Of a stretch of DNA of 38,780 bases, positions 23,903-32,108 are shown piece by piece; position 1 is the first letter of the stretch; the number at the start of each line of letters is the position of its first letter. The translations under genes were made by a program, and so were the position numbers. The stretch spans positions 1 through 38,780 of the forward strand of contig JAKPIB010000039.1 of assembly GCA_029549985.1 (NCBI GenBank), given 5' to 3'. Origin of the DNA: Bacillota bacterium (GTDB lineage: Bacteria > Bacillota > Clostridia > Caldicoprobacterales > DTU083). Below the pieces are notes generated by a model that searched no databases, had not been told where the DNA came from, and worked only from the letters and a program-made list of their open reading frames with translations.

Positions 23903-25195
23903 ATGAAGCTGATCATCGACAACATCGATATTATTTCCATGGATGAAGCCGGACATTTTTACAGGGACGGGGTCATAGTGATTGACGGTGACACTATAGA
24001 ATATGCAGGAGCAAAATCAGGCCTCAAAGCCGATCACCCGGATGCAAAGCGGGTGGACGGTCATGGTATGCTGGCTTTGCCTGGCTTTGTCAATACCCAT
24101 ACACATGTAGCGATGACCATTTTCAGGGGCTATGCAAACGATATGGCCTTGTGGGACTGGCTGGCCGAAAAGATCTGGCCCGCGGAAGAGCTGCTGACAG
24201 GGGAGGATGCATACTGGGCGACCCTGCTTGGTGCTGCTGAAATGATACAAGCCGGTGTGACGACTTTTGCAGACATGTATATGTTTATGACCCAGACTGC
24301 CAGGGCTGTCGAGGACTGCGGTATCAGGGCGGTGCTTGCACGGGGCCTTTCTGGTCCTGACGGGTCCACCGATGAGCGGCACAGGGAGGTAGAGGAGCTC
24401 CGTACATGGCGTACCAGGGCCCAGGGCAGGATAACTACCATGATAGGACCTCACAGCATATACACCTGCAGCCGGGACTACCTGAAGGTATGTAAGGGCA
24501 TGGCCGAAAAGCATGGGGTCGGGATCCATATACACCTGTCTGAAACTGAACAGGAGGTCAGGGATTGCATAAGGGAGCATGGGTGCACACCGGTCAGGCT
24601 CCTTATGGAGCTCGGTCTCTTCGATCTGCCTGTGTTGGCTGCCCATTGTGTGCACCTCAACGACGAGGATATCGAAATTCTGGCAGAGAGCGGTGTCAGG
24701 GTCTCCCACAACCCATCCAGCAATTTGAAGCTGTCCAGCGGCTTTGCACCGGTCACCAGGCTGCTCGAGAGGGGGATATGTGTAGCGTTTGGGACTGACG
24801 GGGCTGCCAGCAACAACAACTTGAGCGTCTGGAAGGAAATGACCCTGGCTTCACTGATAGCAAAGGGGCAAAGCGGTGATCCGGCAGCCCTGCCGGCAAA
24901 GACTGCACTGAGGATGGCTACGGCTATGGGGGCAAAAGCTCTGTCGCTTGACAAAGTAACAGGCAGCCTGGAGAAGGGCAAGAAGGCCGACATTATCCTG
25001 ATCGATACGAACAAGCCGCATTATTTCCCAAAAGGTGACAGGGAGGTCAACCTGGTATACAGCGGATACTCCCAGGACGTAGATACCGTCATCGTCAACG
25101 GCAGGATCCTTATGGCAGGCAGGGAGCTGACTACCATTGATATGGACAGGGTGCACTACGAGGTCGATAAAATCGTCAGCAGGATACTGGGGTGA
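23903..25195 (+). CDS. mtaD: 5-methylthioadenosine/S-adenosylhomocysteine deaminase
   Basis: Amidohydrolase-fold zinc or iron enzyme that deaminates SAH or MTA to the inosyl forms in the SAM cycle. HTHVAM (His66, His68) binds the metal. Further ligands lie in GIHIHLSETEQEV, LAAHCVHLNDEDIEIL and FGTDGAASNNNLSVWKEM. The stretch FRGYANDMALWDWLAEKIWPAE is diagnostic of this branch. I chose the ATG at 23903 (430 residues, family length) over 23819. Partner genes for SAM are in this window: metK with its riboswitch 8 kb downstream. The gene is a single unit here. A general nucleoside or atrazine-type deaminase role is less likely. Confidence 0.88.
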   Translation: MKLIIDNIDIISMDEAGHFYRDGVIVIDGDTIEYAGAKSGLKADHPDAKRVDGHGMLALPGFVNTHTHVAMTIFRGYANDMALWDWLAEKIWPAEELLTGEDAYWATLLGAAEMIQAGVTTFADMYMFMTQTARAVEDCGIRAVLARGLSGPDGSTDERHREVEELRTWRTRAQGRITTMIGPHSIYTCSRDYLKVCKGMAEKHGVGIHIHLSETEQEVRDCIREHGCTPVRLLMELGLFDLPVLAAHCVHLNDEDIEILAESGVRVSHNPSSNLKLSSGFAPVTRLLERGICVAFGTDGAASNNNLSVWKEMTLASLIAKGQSGDPAALPAKTALRMATAMGAKALSLDKVTGSLEKGKKADIILIDTNKPHYFPKGDREVNLVYSGYSQDVDTVIVNGRILMAGRELTTIDMDRVHYEVDKIVSRILG

Positions 25196-25396
25196 TGATG
25201 GATGTTTATACCTATAAATAAACGAATTTACAGCAATATATTTATGCCAAATGCGTAATATGGTTATATGAACTATATTAAGCGGTTATTAATAGTTATA
25301 TAAATGTTTTGTAAAACTTTTTTAATAATAAATGGTTATAATAGAACATAAGATAAAGCACTGAGAGAAATCACACGGAAAGCGAGGGAAGCAGCA

Positions 25397-25519
25397 GTGA
25401 GAAGGCTTGCCGGTTCGGAGATAGGACGCGGAGTGACAGCAGCTCTGATTTCTGTTGGCGTGACTTTGGCATTCATTATTCCCGTTTTACTGATGGAGCT
25501 GCTTCAAAACCTCGTATAA
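25397..25519 (+). CDS. Short membrane peptide, 40 residues
   Basis: GTG start, 40 codons then TAA. It has a basic amphipathic head (RRLAGSEIGRG) followed by one hydrophobic helix of about 23 residues ending in VLLMELLQNLV. Upstream is a purine-rich stretch with GAGGGAAG, and TATAAT at 25337-25342. A perfect terminator starts seven bases after the stop. The tight fit of stop and terminator supports a real gene. There is no homology to name. The rest of the 25196-25573 gap is AT-rich and shows nothing else. Confidence 0.45.
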   Translation: MRRLAGSEIGRGVTAALISVGVTLAFIIPVLLMELLQNLV

Positions 25520-25526
25520 AATACAT

Positions 25527-25559
25527 AAGCCGTATCCGGTATATAGGATACGGCTTTTT
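25527..25559 (+). terminator. Intrinsic terminator
   Basis: An 11-bp perfect stem (25527-25537 with 25546-25556) followed by Ts. It ends the transcript of the 40-residue peptide and also lies just past the stop of the opposing sleB-like gene. Confidence 0.88.
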
Positions 25560-25573
25560 GCTGTTCTCACATC

Positions 25574-26071
25574 TTATTTGGTGAACACATGGTTACCGAT
25601 AACGGTTACGGATTCAGTTTTCATCCTTTTCAGCATCCATCTCGAGGTTGCGGTTTTTGGGTTCAGGTAAAACAGGCATCCCGAAGTCGGATCGTTTCCC
25701 AATATGGCATCAAAGGCTGCATAGTAGCATTCCAGGCCGGGCTCCAGCTTTATCTGGCCGTCGCTTACACAGGTGAAGGCACCCGGCTGATATACAACCT
25801 CCTCTAAGGTATTGGGAAACTGAGGTGACTTCATACGGTTTATGACAACAGCTGCGACAGCCACTTTTCCTTCATAGGATTCACCTCTTGCTTCGCCGTA
25901 AATGACAGCGGCCAGCAATCGGATATCCTGTGTCCTTCATTTCGTCTTCCTGCTGATCTCGCTGACAAGCCTGTCAACAGAGCCTATTTCACCGGCGTCT
26001 GATCCGGCCTTAGCTGTAAAGGGTACTGCACAACACGCTAAAATGAGGCATGCTGCTATGATTTTTTTCAA
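25574..26071 (-). pseudogene. SleB-type cell wall hydrolase gene interrupted by an in-frame TGA
   Basis: Residues after the stop form a complete Hydrolase_2 (SleB) domain: LLAAVIYGEARGESYEGKVAVAAVVINRM, with the catalytic Glu in GEA, then GAFTCV, a YYAAFDAIL segment and LNPKTATSRWM. Such enzymes cleave peptidoglycan, often in spore cortex or cell separation. Upstream, in the same frame, is a signal peptide (KKIIAACLILACCAVPFTAKA) from a TTG at 26071, six bases after AGGAGG. An alternative ATG lies at 26077. Mature residues follow, then TGA at 25937-25939 instead of a sense codon. The frame continues as RTQDIRLLAAV with no further stop. A single C-to-T change of a CGA codon would explain it. 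Initiation at the downstream TTG (25918) would give a domain without export signal. A sequencing error is also possible. Confidence 0.72.
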
Positions 26072-26130
26072 AGCCATCCCTCCTCATTTTTATGTTGCTT
26101 GTTTTGATTTTTTTTATACAGCCAATTTTT

Positions 26131-27513
26131 TTAAATCACTATTGCGTCTGCTACTTGGTATATGTCGCCTGCTCCCATAGTCATGATCAGATCGCCTGCT
26201 TCGGTATTTTGCTTTAAGTAGCTTGCGATGCCGTCAAAGCCATCTATGTATATACAGTCCATTCCCTTCCGCCGTATCGCATCAGCCAGATCCTTAGAAT
26301 GGATCCCTTCCGTATTCGTCTCCCTTGCAGCATAGATATCAGCTATCACGAGGTGATCTATGCCCCAAAAGGCTTCTGTGAACTCATCGAACAGCTGCTT
26401 GGTCCGCGAATAGGTATGGGGTTGGAATACACACCAGATCCTTTTATGGGGGTAATTCAGCGCAGCCTTTATGGTAGCCTTGATTTCAGTGGGATGATGG
26501 GCATAGTCATCGATCACGACAGCGCCTTTTTCCGTTTTGCCCTTTATCTCAAAACGCCTGTGGGTACCATTGAAATCAAGCAGGCCTTCGATTATCGTAT
26601 CTGCAGATACCCCTAAGGCATAGGCTGCCGCTGCAGCCGCCAATGCATTGAGGATATTGTGCCTGCCCGGGATCTTCAGCTTGCATTTGCCCATATCATA
26701 ATCATGTCTGATCACATTGAATGAAGCGCAGCCCATTTCATCGTAGCATATATCGCGGGCTGTCCAGTCGGCTCCTGGCTCAAGCCCAAAGCTGACCGTG
26801 CGGCACTTGACCTCCCCCATGATCCTTTTGACTCTGGGATCGTCGTTGCAGCCTATCACGTATCCCGATTCCGGTACACGCCTGGCGTATTCAAGAAAGG
26901 TCTGATATATATGCTCGATATCTCTGAAATAATCAACATGGTCCATGTCGATGTTGAGTATCACGGCCATATAGGGCCTGGATTTCAGAAAGCTGCCCAC
27001 ATATTCACAAGCCTCGGTCACAAAATATGGGCTTTGTCCAATGCGCACATTGCCGCCTATCGCGTCCAGCTCACCGCCGACCAGGATTGTCGGATCGAGC
27101 CCGGCTTTATCCAGGATGACGGAGAGCATGGATGTTGTGGTCGTTTTGCCATGGGTGCCTGCTATGCCTATGGAATACTCGTAGGACTCCATGATCTGGC
27201 CCAGGAGTGATGCGCGGTCTATGCTCGGGATGCCCTGCCTTATAGTCTCAACAAGCTCAGGATTGTCCTCTTTGACTGCCGCCGTATAAACGACCAGATC
27301 TGCATCCTTTACGTTCTGTGCAGTGTGACCAATGTATACCTTTATATCGTTATGTCTGAGCCGTTCAGTGATCGGTGTGGCTTTCAGATCGGATCCGGAT
27401 ACGGTAAAGCCTTTCATTTTCAGTATTTCAGCCAACCCACTCATGCTTATGCCGCCGATGCCTATAAAGTGGACATGCCTGCCTGCAAAGCTATCTATAT
27501 GGATACTGCTCAA
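26131..27513 (-). CDS. murC: UDP-N-acetylmuramate--L-alanine ligase
   Basis: Cytoplasmic ATP-dependent ligase adding L-Ala to UDP-MurNAc, the first amino acid of the peptidoglycan stem. The N-terminal FIGIGGISMSGLAEIL is the UDP-binding motif. GTHGKTTTTS (about 119-128) is the ATP P-loop. ACEYVGSFL, NIDMDHVDYF, GRHNILNA, DDYAHHPTEI and FQPHTYSRT are the standard Mur ligase blocks, with the order and length (460) of MurC. The start is TTG with AGGGAG upstream. It lies divergent to tRNA-Tyr and upstream of the broken sleB-like gene, which begins 54-60 bases beyond its stop. murC apart from the main mur-fts cluster is usual in Bacillota. Confidence 0.96.
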   Translation of the reverse strand: MSSIHIDSFAGRHVHFIGIGGISMSGLAEILKMKGFTVSGSDLKATPITERLRHNDIKVYIGHTAQNVKDADLVVYTAAVKEDNPELVETIRQGIPSIDRASLLGQIMESYEYSIGIAGTHGKTTTTSMLSVILDKAGLDPTILVGGELDAIGGNVRIGQSPYFVTEACEYVGSFLKSRPYMAVILNIDMDHVDYFRDIEHIYQTFLEYARRVPESGYVIGCNDDPRVKRIMGEVKCRTVSFGLEPGADWTARDICYDEMGCASFNVIRHDYDMGKCKLKIPGRHNILNALAAAAAAYALGVSADTIIEGLLDFNGTHRRFEIKGKTEKGAVVIDDYAHHPTEIKATIKAALNYPHKRIWCVFQPHTYSRTKQLFDEFTEAFWGIDHLVIADIYAARETNTEGIHSKDLADAIRRKGMDCIYIDGFDGIASYLKQNTEAGDLIMTMGAGDIYQVADAIVI

Positions 27514-27612
27514 TACCGCTCACTCCCTGCCGGAAAATAAGCCGTGGAACTCAACTCTCCATAATACTAATTATATCCAGCAGGCAATAAATTTATTATT
27601 ACAAATTTACAG

Positions 27613-27641
27613 TTGACATTGACATAACCATGTCCTATAAT
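27613..27641 (+). promoter_or_regulatory. Consensus promoter for tRNA-Tyr
   Basis: Perfect TTGACA (27613-27618), a 17-bp spacer and perfect TATAAT (27636-27641), 30 bases before the tRNA. This strength suits a stable RNA gene. Confidence 0.92.
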
Positions 27642-27670
27642 AGTTAACTGTCAGCACTAATCAAATGTTT

Positions 27671-27755
27671 GGAGGAGTACCCAAGTGGCCAAAGGGGGCA
27701 GACTGTAAATCTGTTAGCTCAGCTTTCGGTGGTTCAAATCCACCCTCCTCCACCA
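27671..27755 (+). tRNA. tRNA-Tyr (GUA), CCA encoded
   Basis: The 7-bp acceptor stem GGAGGAG pairs with CTCCTCC, followed by discriminator A and an encoded CCA. The anticodon stem-loop has CTGTAAATC (anticodon GTA). A class II long variable arm follows, and then the T arm GGTGGTTCAAATCCACC. The length of 85 bases and the variable arm agree with bacterial tRNA-Tyr. Confidence 0.96.
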
Positions 27756-27757
27756 TG

Positions 27758-27800
27758 ACCGCAATAGAAGGGCAGATCCCTGTATTGCGGTTATTTATTT
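27758..27800 (+). terminator. Terminator of the tRNA-Tyr transcript
   Basis: A 9-bp stem (27758-27766 with 27783-27791) with an inner GGG/CCC pair and a T-rich tail, two bases after the tRNA 3' CCA. Confidence 0.85.
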
Positions 27801-27907
27801 TAACTTTGCTGCGCTATCCTGCTGCATTTGCTTGAAGCAAATCTTCAACAATTTGCTGACTAGTTCATAAAATAAACCGATTTTGTTGTTTTCTGTCGCT
27901 TGGCTTA

Positions 27908-27936
27908 TTGTAATTGTCATCACAATTCCATATAAT
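27908..27936 (+). promoter_or_regulatory. Promoter for the glycosyltransferase gene
   Basis: TTGTAA (27908-27913), a 17-bp spacer and TATAAT (27931-27936), 79 bases before the TTG start. Confidence 0.65.
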
Positions 27937-28015
27937 GTTGATATAGTGTTGTTTGGCAGCTCTTCAGTAGTTCATTCCAGGGGATCCAAAAGCGGAGCAT
28001 GAAAGGGGCATATCC

Positions 28016-29266
28016 TTGAAAGTCATACCAATAATCAACTACATACTTGCGGCTTTGATCTTTGTCTGTTACTCCTACCAGCTGATATACATGGCAGTTC
28101 CCTTCATCAAGAAGAAAAAGCCATATGAACAATCAGAGCTGCACAAATATGCCGTGCTCATAGCAGCACGAAACGAGGAAGCTGTAATAGCCAGGTTGAT
28201 CGAAAGCATCCACGACCAGACCTATCCCTCCGAGCTTGTAGAGATCTTTGTTGTGGCTGACAACTGCACTGATGATACCGCCGCCAGGGCGAGGGCTGCA
28301 GGAGCGACCGTATGGGAGCGCTTCGATGACCGGCAGGTCGGCAAGGGCTATGCTATCGATTTTCTGCTTCAGAAGATAGGGGAGCTGTATCCGGAAAACC
28401 CTTTTGACGGTTACTTCATATTCGATGCAGACAACCTGCTGGATGAAAACTATATATCTGAAATGAACAAATCCTTTTCAAACGGCAACCGGATCATCAC
28501 CAGCTATCGCAATTCCAAGAATTACGGCAAGAACTGGATCTCAGCCGGCACCGCCCTGTGGTTTCTGTGGGAGTCTCAATATATGAACCGGTCACGGATG
28601 CTGTTGGGGACAAGCTGTGCCGTCTCAGGGACCGGTTTCCTGGTCCACAGGGACATCATTGAAAAATCAGGAGGCTGGAAGTACTTCCTGCTGACAGAAG
28701 ACATCGAATTCAGCATTCACAACATAGTAAACGGTGAAAAAATAGCTTACTGTGAATCCGCAGTGATATACGACGAACAGCCTGTCCGCTTCAGCCAGTC
28801 CTGGAATCAGCGGATGCGCTGGGCAAAGGGAAATATGCAGGTAAGCCAAAAGTATGGTGCAAGGATGGCAAGATCCATTTTCAAAAGCTTCTCCAACTAT
28901 GATATGTCAATGACAGTCTCCGTTGCGATCATCTTAGCGACTTTCAGCGTTTTCGTCAATCTGATCGGGATAGGCTACGAGCTGATCCTGCACGGGAATG
29001 CCATCCTTGTCGTGCGAGCATTATGGGAGTCCTTGTACAAGGCATATTTCATGTTTTATCTGCTTGGCTTGATCACTACTATAACAGAATGGAAGAAAAT
29101 CTACTGCTCTGCAGTTAAAAAGATACTATACACCTTCACTTTCCCTCTTTTCATGTTCACTTATGTTCCCAATACCTTTGCGGCGGTTTTTGCCAAGGTG
29201 GAATGGAAGAAGATCGAGCATAAGGAATCCATGTCCCTGAACGATGTCCGAGAGCATTTTATTTGA
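28016..29266 (+). CDS. Membrane glycosyltransferase family 2
   Basis: GT2 enzyme moving sugar from a nucleotide donor to a lipid, glycan or protein acceptor on the membrane inner face. An N-terminal membrane helix (about 6-30) precedes the GT-A fold: VLIAARNEEAVIARLIESI, FIFDADN (Asp137, Asp139 metal), LLTEDIEFS (Glu228, Asp229) and QRMRWAKG (Gln265-Trp269), the processive-type signature. Three or so membrane helices follow in the C-terminal third. The start is TTG, with AAAGGGG upstream. The acceptor is unknown. The QxxRW motif suggests a processive polysaccharide synthase or a related lipid glycosylating enzyme. It stands alone. Confidence 0.88.
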   Translation: MKVIPIINYILAALIFVCYSYQLIYMAVPFIKKKKPYEQSELHKYAVLIAARNEEAVIARLIESIHDQTYPSELVEIFVVADNCTDDTAARARAAGATVWERFDDRQVGKGYAIDFLLQKIGELYPENPFDGYFIFDADNLLDENYISEMNKSFSNGNRIITSYRNSKNYGKNWISAGTALWFLWESQYMNRSRMLLGTSCAVSGTGFLVHRDIIEKSGGWKYFLLTEDIEFSIHNIVNGEKIAYCESAVIYDEQPVRFSQSWNQRMRWAKGNMQVSQKYGARMARSIFKSFSNYDMSMTVSVAIILATFSVFVNLIGIGYELILHGNAILVVRALWESLYKAYFMFYLLGLITTITEWKKIYCSAVKKILYTFTFPLFMFTYVPNTFAAVFAKVEWKKIEHKESMSLNDVREHFI

Positions 29267-29418
29267 TTGTTCCATCCCTCCTGCCGCTTTGATCATGCAA
29301 TTGTTTCTTTTGAACCATATGGCGGCAGCCATGGAAGTGTGCTAAAATTATGTAATGATAACAGGATATGCACAGCACCTGGTTTACAGGTGCAAATGCA
29401 AAAAAGGAGGAAAAGACA

Positions 29419-30201
29419 ATGGGTTATCGGTATGCAGTGGAGCTGTATTCCGTCAGGGGCGAGCTGGAGAAGGACCTGACCGGGACACTGGAGAAAGTAA
29501 GGGATATGGGCTATGAAGCAGTGGAGTTTTTCGGGGAGTTCAAGCATCCTGCCCGGGTGATCAAGGAGGCTCTTGACAAGACCGGATTGATCTGCTGTGG
29601 ATGGCATACCCCCTGGAGCTATGTACAGGACGACAGGTTTGATGAGACAGTCGCATACTTTAAGGAGATCGGAAATCAGAATGTGATCATACCTGGGCTT
29701 CCCAGGGAGCTGACCAATTCCAAGGAGGCCTGGCTGAAGATAGCAGAGGAATTCAACCGCTTATCGGAAAAGCTAAAAAAGCATGGGATGAGGATAGGCT
29801 ATCACAACCATGCTTCGGAGTTTTTCTATATAGATGGAGAGCAGCCCTTCCATATCCTCTTTTCCAACACGGTGCCCGATGTGATCGTTCAGGTTGACAA
29901 TGGCCATGTATTGCGCGGCGGCGCTGACGTGATGGCTGCGATAACCCCCTATGCCGGCCGTGCCAAGTCGGTACATCTGAAGCCCTACAAGCTTGGATGC
30001 ATGGACCTGAATGACGGCTATGACACCATGATAGGGGAGGACGATGTGCCGTGGGCTGAATTTATGGCCTGGTGCCTGAAGCATGGCGGCACTGAATGGT
30101 TCATAGTGGAATATGAGAGCGAAAAGCTTTATACCCCCTTCGAAGGCATTGAAGCGTGCCTAAAGGCATTGAAAAAAATGGAGGCAGAAGGCCGATTCTA
30201 A
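29419..30201 (+). CDS. Sugar phosphate isomerase/epimerase-like TIM barrel
   Basis: 260 residues of the AP-endonuclease-2/xylose-isomerase-like fold. The metal-binding residues lie in YEAVEFFGEF (Glu), GYHNHASEF (His), VQVDNGHVL (Asp) and EWFIVEYES (Glu), in the order known for this family. I chose the ATG at 29419 because AAGGAGG lies ten bases upstream; the frame itself is open from 29368. It is commonly found in sugar or inositol catabolism, but no sugar genes adjoin it. A terminator follows. Confidence 0.85.
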   Translation: MGYRYAVELYSVRGELEKDLTGTLEKVRDMGYEAVEFFGEFKHPARVIKEALDKTGLICCGWHTPWSYVQDDRFDETVAYFKEIGNQNVIIPGLPRELTNSKEAWLKIAEEFNRLSEKLKKHGMRIGYHNHASEFFYIDGEQPFHILFSNTVPDVIVQVDNGHVLRGGADVMAAITPYAGRAKSVHLKPYKLGCMDLNDGYDTMIGEDDVPWAEFMAWCLKHGGTEWFIVEYESEKLYTPFEGIEACLKALKKMEAEGRF

Positions 30202-30228
30202 AGGAATCAACCTAAAAGCCCGCACCGG

Positions 30229-30260
30229 ACGTCAACCATCTGTTTTGGTTGACGTTTTTT
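30229..30260 (+). terminator. Intrinsic terminator after the isomerase-like gene
   Basis: A 9-bp perfect stem (30229-30237 with 30247-30255) followed by six Ts. Confidence 0.9.
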
Positions 30261-30305
30261 ATACTGCCGGTACATAATCAAATTTATCACTATGAGGGAG
30301 AAGTC

Positions 30306-31172
30306 ATGCATTTTGTAAATGCAAAAGGGATACTTTCCGCCAAGAACGGTATGAACATCTACCGGGGCTGTACCCATGGCTGTATCTACTGCGACAGCAG
30401 GAGCACAAGCTATCAGATGAAGCACGATTTTGAGGATGTCGAGGTCAAGCAAAATGCCCCGGAGCTGCTGGAGGAGGCCTTGCGTCGCAAACGCAGGAAG
30501 TGTATGATCAGCACAGGCTCCATGTGCGATCCATATATGCACTGTGAAGAAAAGCTCGGCCTGATGCGAAAATGCCTGGAGATCATCGACAAGTATGGGT
30601 TCGGTGCTGCCCTTATCACCAAATCGAGCCGTGTTCTGCGCGACCTGGACCTGCTTAAAAGCATAAACAGTAAAGCGAAATGCGTGGTGCAAATGACACT
30701 CACCACATATGACGAAAGCCTGTGCAGGATAATTGAGCCCAATGTCAGCACCACAAAAGAACGGTTTGAAGCCCTTAAAACCTTGCGGGACAACGGTATT
30801 CCGACCATCGTGTGGCTGTCGCCCCTCTTGCCCTTCATCAATGACACTGAAGAAAACCTGCGTGGCATATTGGATTACTGCTTTGAAGCAGGAGTCAAGG
30901 GCATCCTTTGCTTTGGGATCGGCATGACCTTGCGGGAGGGGGACCGGGAGTACTTCTATAAAAAGCTGGATGAGCATTTCCCGGGCCTTAGGGAAAAATA
31001 TCATCGCAGATATGGATACTCATATGTCATTACCAGTGAAAACAACAATGCCTTGATGAAGATATTCTATGCCGAATGCAAGGCGAACGGCGTAATGTGT
31101 GATGTCAGGGAGATATTCGAGTATCTCAGCGAGTTTCCTGAACCGAACAGTACACAGCTGAGCTTTTTATAG
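30306..31172 (+). CDS. SplB-like radical SAM protein
   Basis: 288 residues from the ATG at 30306, which has GAGGGAG ahead. The radical SAM cluster CTHGCIYC has Cys22, Cys26 and Cys29 in the CxxxCxxC order, within NIYRGCTHGC, the opening typical of COG1533 (spore photoproduct lyase relatives). The later stretch LITKSSRVLRDLDLL and a conserved IEPNVSTTKERFEALKTLRDNGI support this family. True SplB has a different N-terminus and a conserved C-terminal cysteine, so DNA repair is not established. It follows a terminator, so it is a separate unit. Confidence 0.85.
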   Translation: MHFVNAKGILSAKNGMNIYRGCTHGCIYCDSRSTSYQMKHDFEDVEVKQNAPELLEEALRRKRRKCMISTGSMCDPYMHCEEKLGLMRKCLEIIDKYGFGAALITKSSRVLRDLDLLKSINSKAKCVVQMTLTTYDESLCRIIEPNVSTTKERFEALKTLRDNGIPTIVWLSPLLPFINDTEENLRGILDYCFEAGVKGILCFGIGMTLREGDREYFYKKLDEHFPGLREKYHRRYGYSYVITSENNNALMKIFYAECKANGVMCDVREIFEYLSEFPEPNSTQLSFL

Positions 31173-31297
31173 GTAGTATTGTACCAAAGTGACCGAATAA
31201 TATGGAAGAAAACCTTTATTGCATACATAAATGCGGATCACTGCTGATATAATCAAAATACAGGGTTCTATTGAGAGGTGCGTTATTTAAAAATGCT

Positions 31298-31326
31298 TTT
31301 ACAAAAATGGCATAGTAGTGTATATT
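31298..31326 (+). promoter_or_regulatory. Promoter for the small multidrug export-type gene
   Basis: TTTACA (31298-31303), a 17-bp spacer and TATATT (31321-31326), 32 bases before the start. Confidence 0.7.
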
Positions 31327-31357
31327 AGTGATTGATCATGTCGTTTGGGGGTTTGTG

Positions 31358-31828
31358 ATGGAGGCTTTACTGGAGTTTCTTACTCTTATCAAAAGGGAGC
31401 TTGTTGTTATAGGTACTGCAGCTATACCGGTTGTAGAGCTGAGAGGAGCTATACCGGTGGGCATGGCCATGGGGCTGTCCATGTGGCATTCGTTCATACT
31501 GGCCTTGATAGGTTCTCTCATACCGGTGCCGCTGCTTCTATACTTCTTGCGCCCTGTCGTAAACTATCTGAAGGAAACGAAGCTACTCCGCTGGTTTGCG
31601 GTATGGCTGGAAAACCGTACGATGAAAAAGAGCAAGCAGATCAAAAACCTGAGCCTGATAGGCCTGTGCCTGTTTGTAGCAATACCCTTTCCTTCCACTG
31701 GGGTCTGGACCGGGTCTGCGATAGCAGCGCTCCTGGGCATGCGCATATCCCACGCATTATGTGCGATAGCTGTCGGAGATTTGATAGCAGGGCTCATGGT
31801 GATGACATTCAGCAACTTTTTCTTCTAA
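31358..31828 (+). CDS. COG2426-type membrane protein (putative small multidrug export)
   Basis: 156 residues from the ATG at 31358, after GGGGG. The N-terminal half has VVIGTAAIPVVELRGAIPVGMAMGLSMWHSFILALIGS, with the ELRGAIPxG motif that marks the family (PF06695). About four membrane helices are seen. The label 'multidrug export' in databases is weakly supported. It is upstream of the SAM riboswitch, with the riboswitch promoter beginning 16 bases after the stop. Confidence 0.85.
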   Translation: MEALLEFLTLIKRELVVIGTAAIPVVELRGAIPVGMAMGLSMWHSFILALIGSLIPVPLLLYFLRPVVNYLKETKLLRWFAVWLENRTMKKSKQIKNLSLIGLCLFVAIPFPSTGVWTGSAIAALLGMRISHALCAIAVGDLIAGLMVMTFSNFFF

Positions 31829-31843
31829 GGTTCTATTTAATAT

Positions 31844-31872
31844 TTGACATAATTCGAGTAGTAGGCTATATT
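31844..31872 (+). promoter_or_regulatory. Promoter for the SAM riboswitch and metK
   Basis: Perfect TTGACA (31844-31849), a 17-bp spacer and TATATT (31867-31872), 26 bases before the first aptamer base pair. Confidence 0.88.
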
Positions 31873-31898
31873 ATTGCTAGCCAACAAACTAAATAGTG

Positions 31899-32043
31899 CC
31901 TTATCCAGAGAGGTGGAGGGACGGGCCCAGTGAAACCCGGCAACCAGCTTATACGATAAGCCAGGTGCCAATTCCCGCAGGATAGTCTTCCTGAAAGATG
32001 AGGTTAAATATATAAAAACCCATCTTTTGAGCTGGGTTTTTTC
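31899..32043 (+). promoter_or_regulatory. SAM-I (S-box) riboswitch with terminator
   Basis: The aptamer is at 31899-32003: CCTTATCCAGAGAGG and the paired GATGAGG form P1, with GGAGGGACGGGCCC, GTGAAACCCGGCAACC and AGGTGCCAATTCC as the standard core. A terminator stem (AAAACCCA with TGGGTTTT) occupies 32014-32041. AAAGATG (31994-32000) can instead pair with CATCTTT (32021-32027), an antiterminator. With SAM bound, P1 forms and transcription stops, so metK is made when SAM is scarce. The promoter is at 31844-31872. Confidence 0.95.
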
Positions 32044-32108
32044 TTTCTGGATCTACATACTATCCATCTCTGGATACCGGAGACTTAATATACATAGGAG
32101 GAATATAT

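Noticed and set aside
24017-24709. A 230-codon - strand frame inside mtaD
   Set aside because: Shadow frame; mtaD motifs on the + strand explain the region fully.
25937-25939. TGA in the sleB-like gene as a selenocysteine codon
   Set aside because: The family has no selenoprotein members that I know of, the position is in a linker before the domain, and I see no clear SECIS-like hairpin directly after the TGA. A nonsense change is simpler.
31345-31896. A 183-codon frame overlapping the COG2426-type gene and running to the riboswitch
   Set aside because: The other frame carries the membrane-family motif ELRGAIPxG with a ribosome site; this frame is unstructured and ignores the promoter in the gap.
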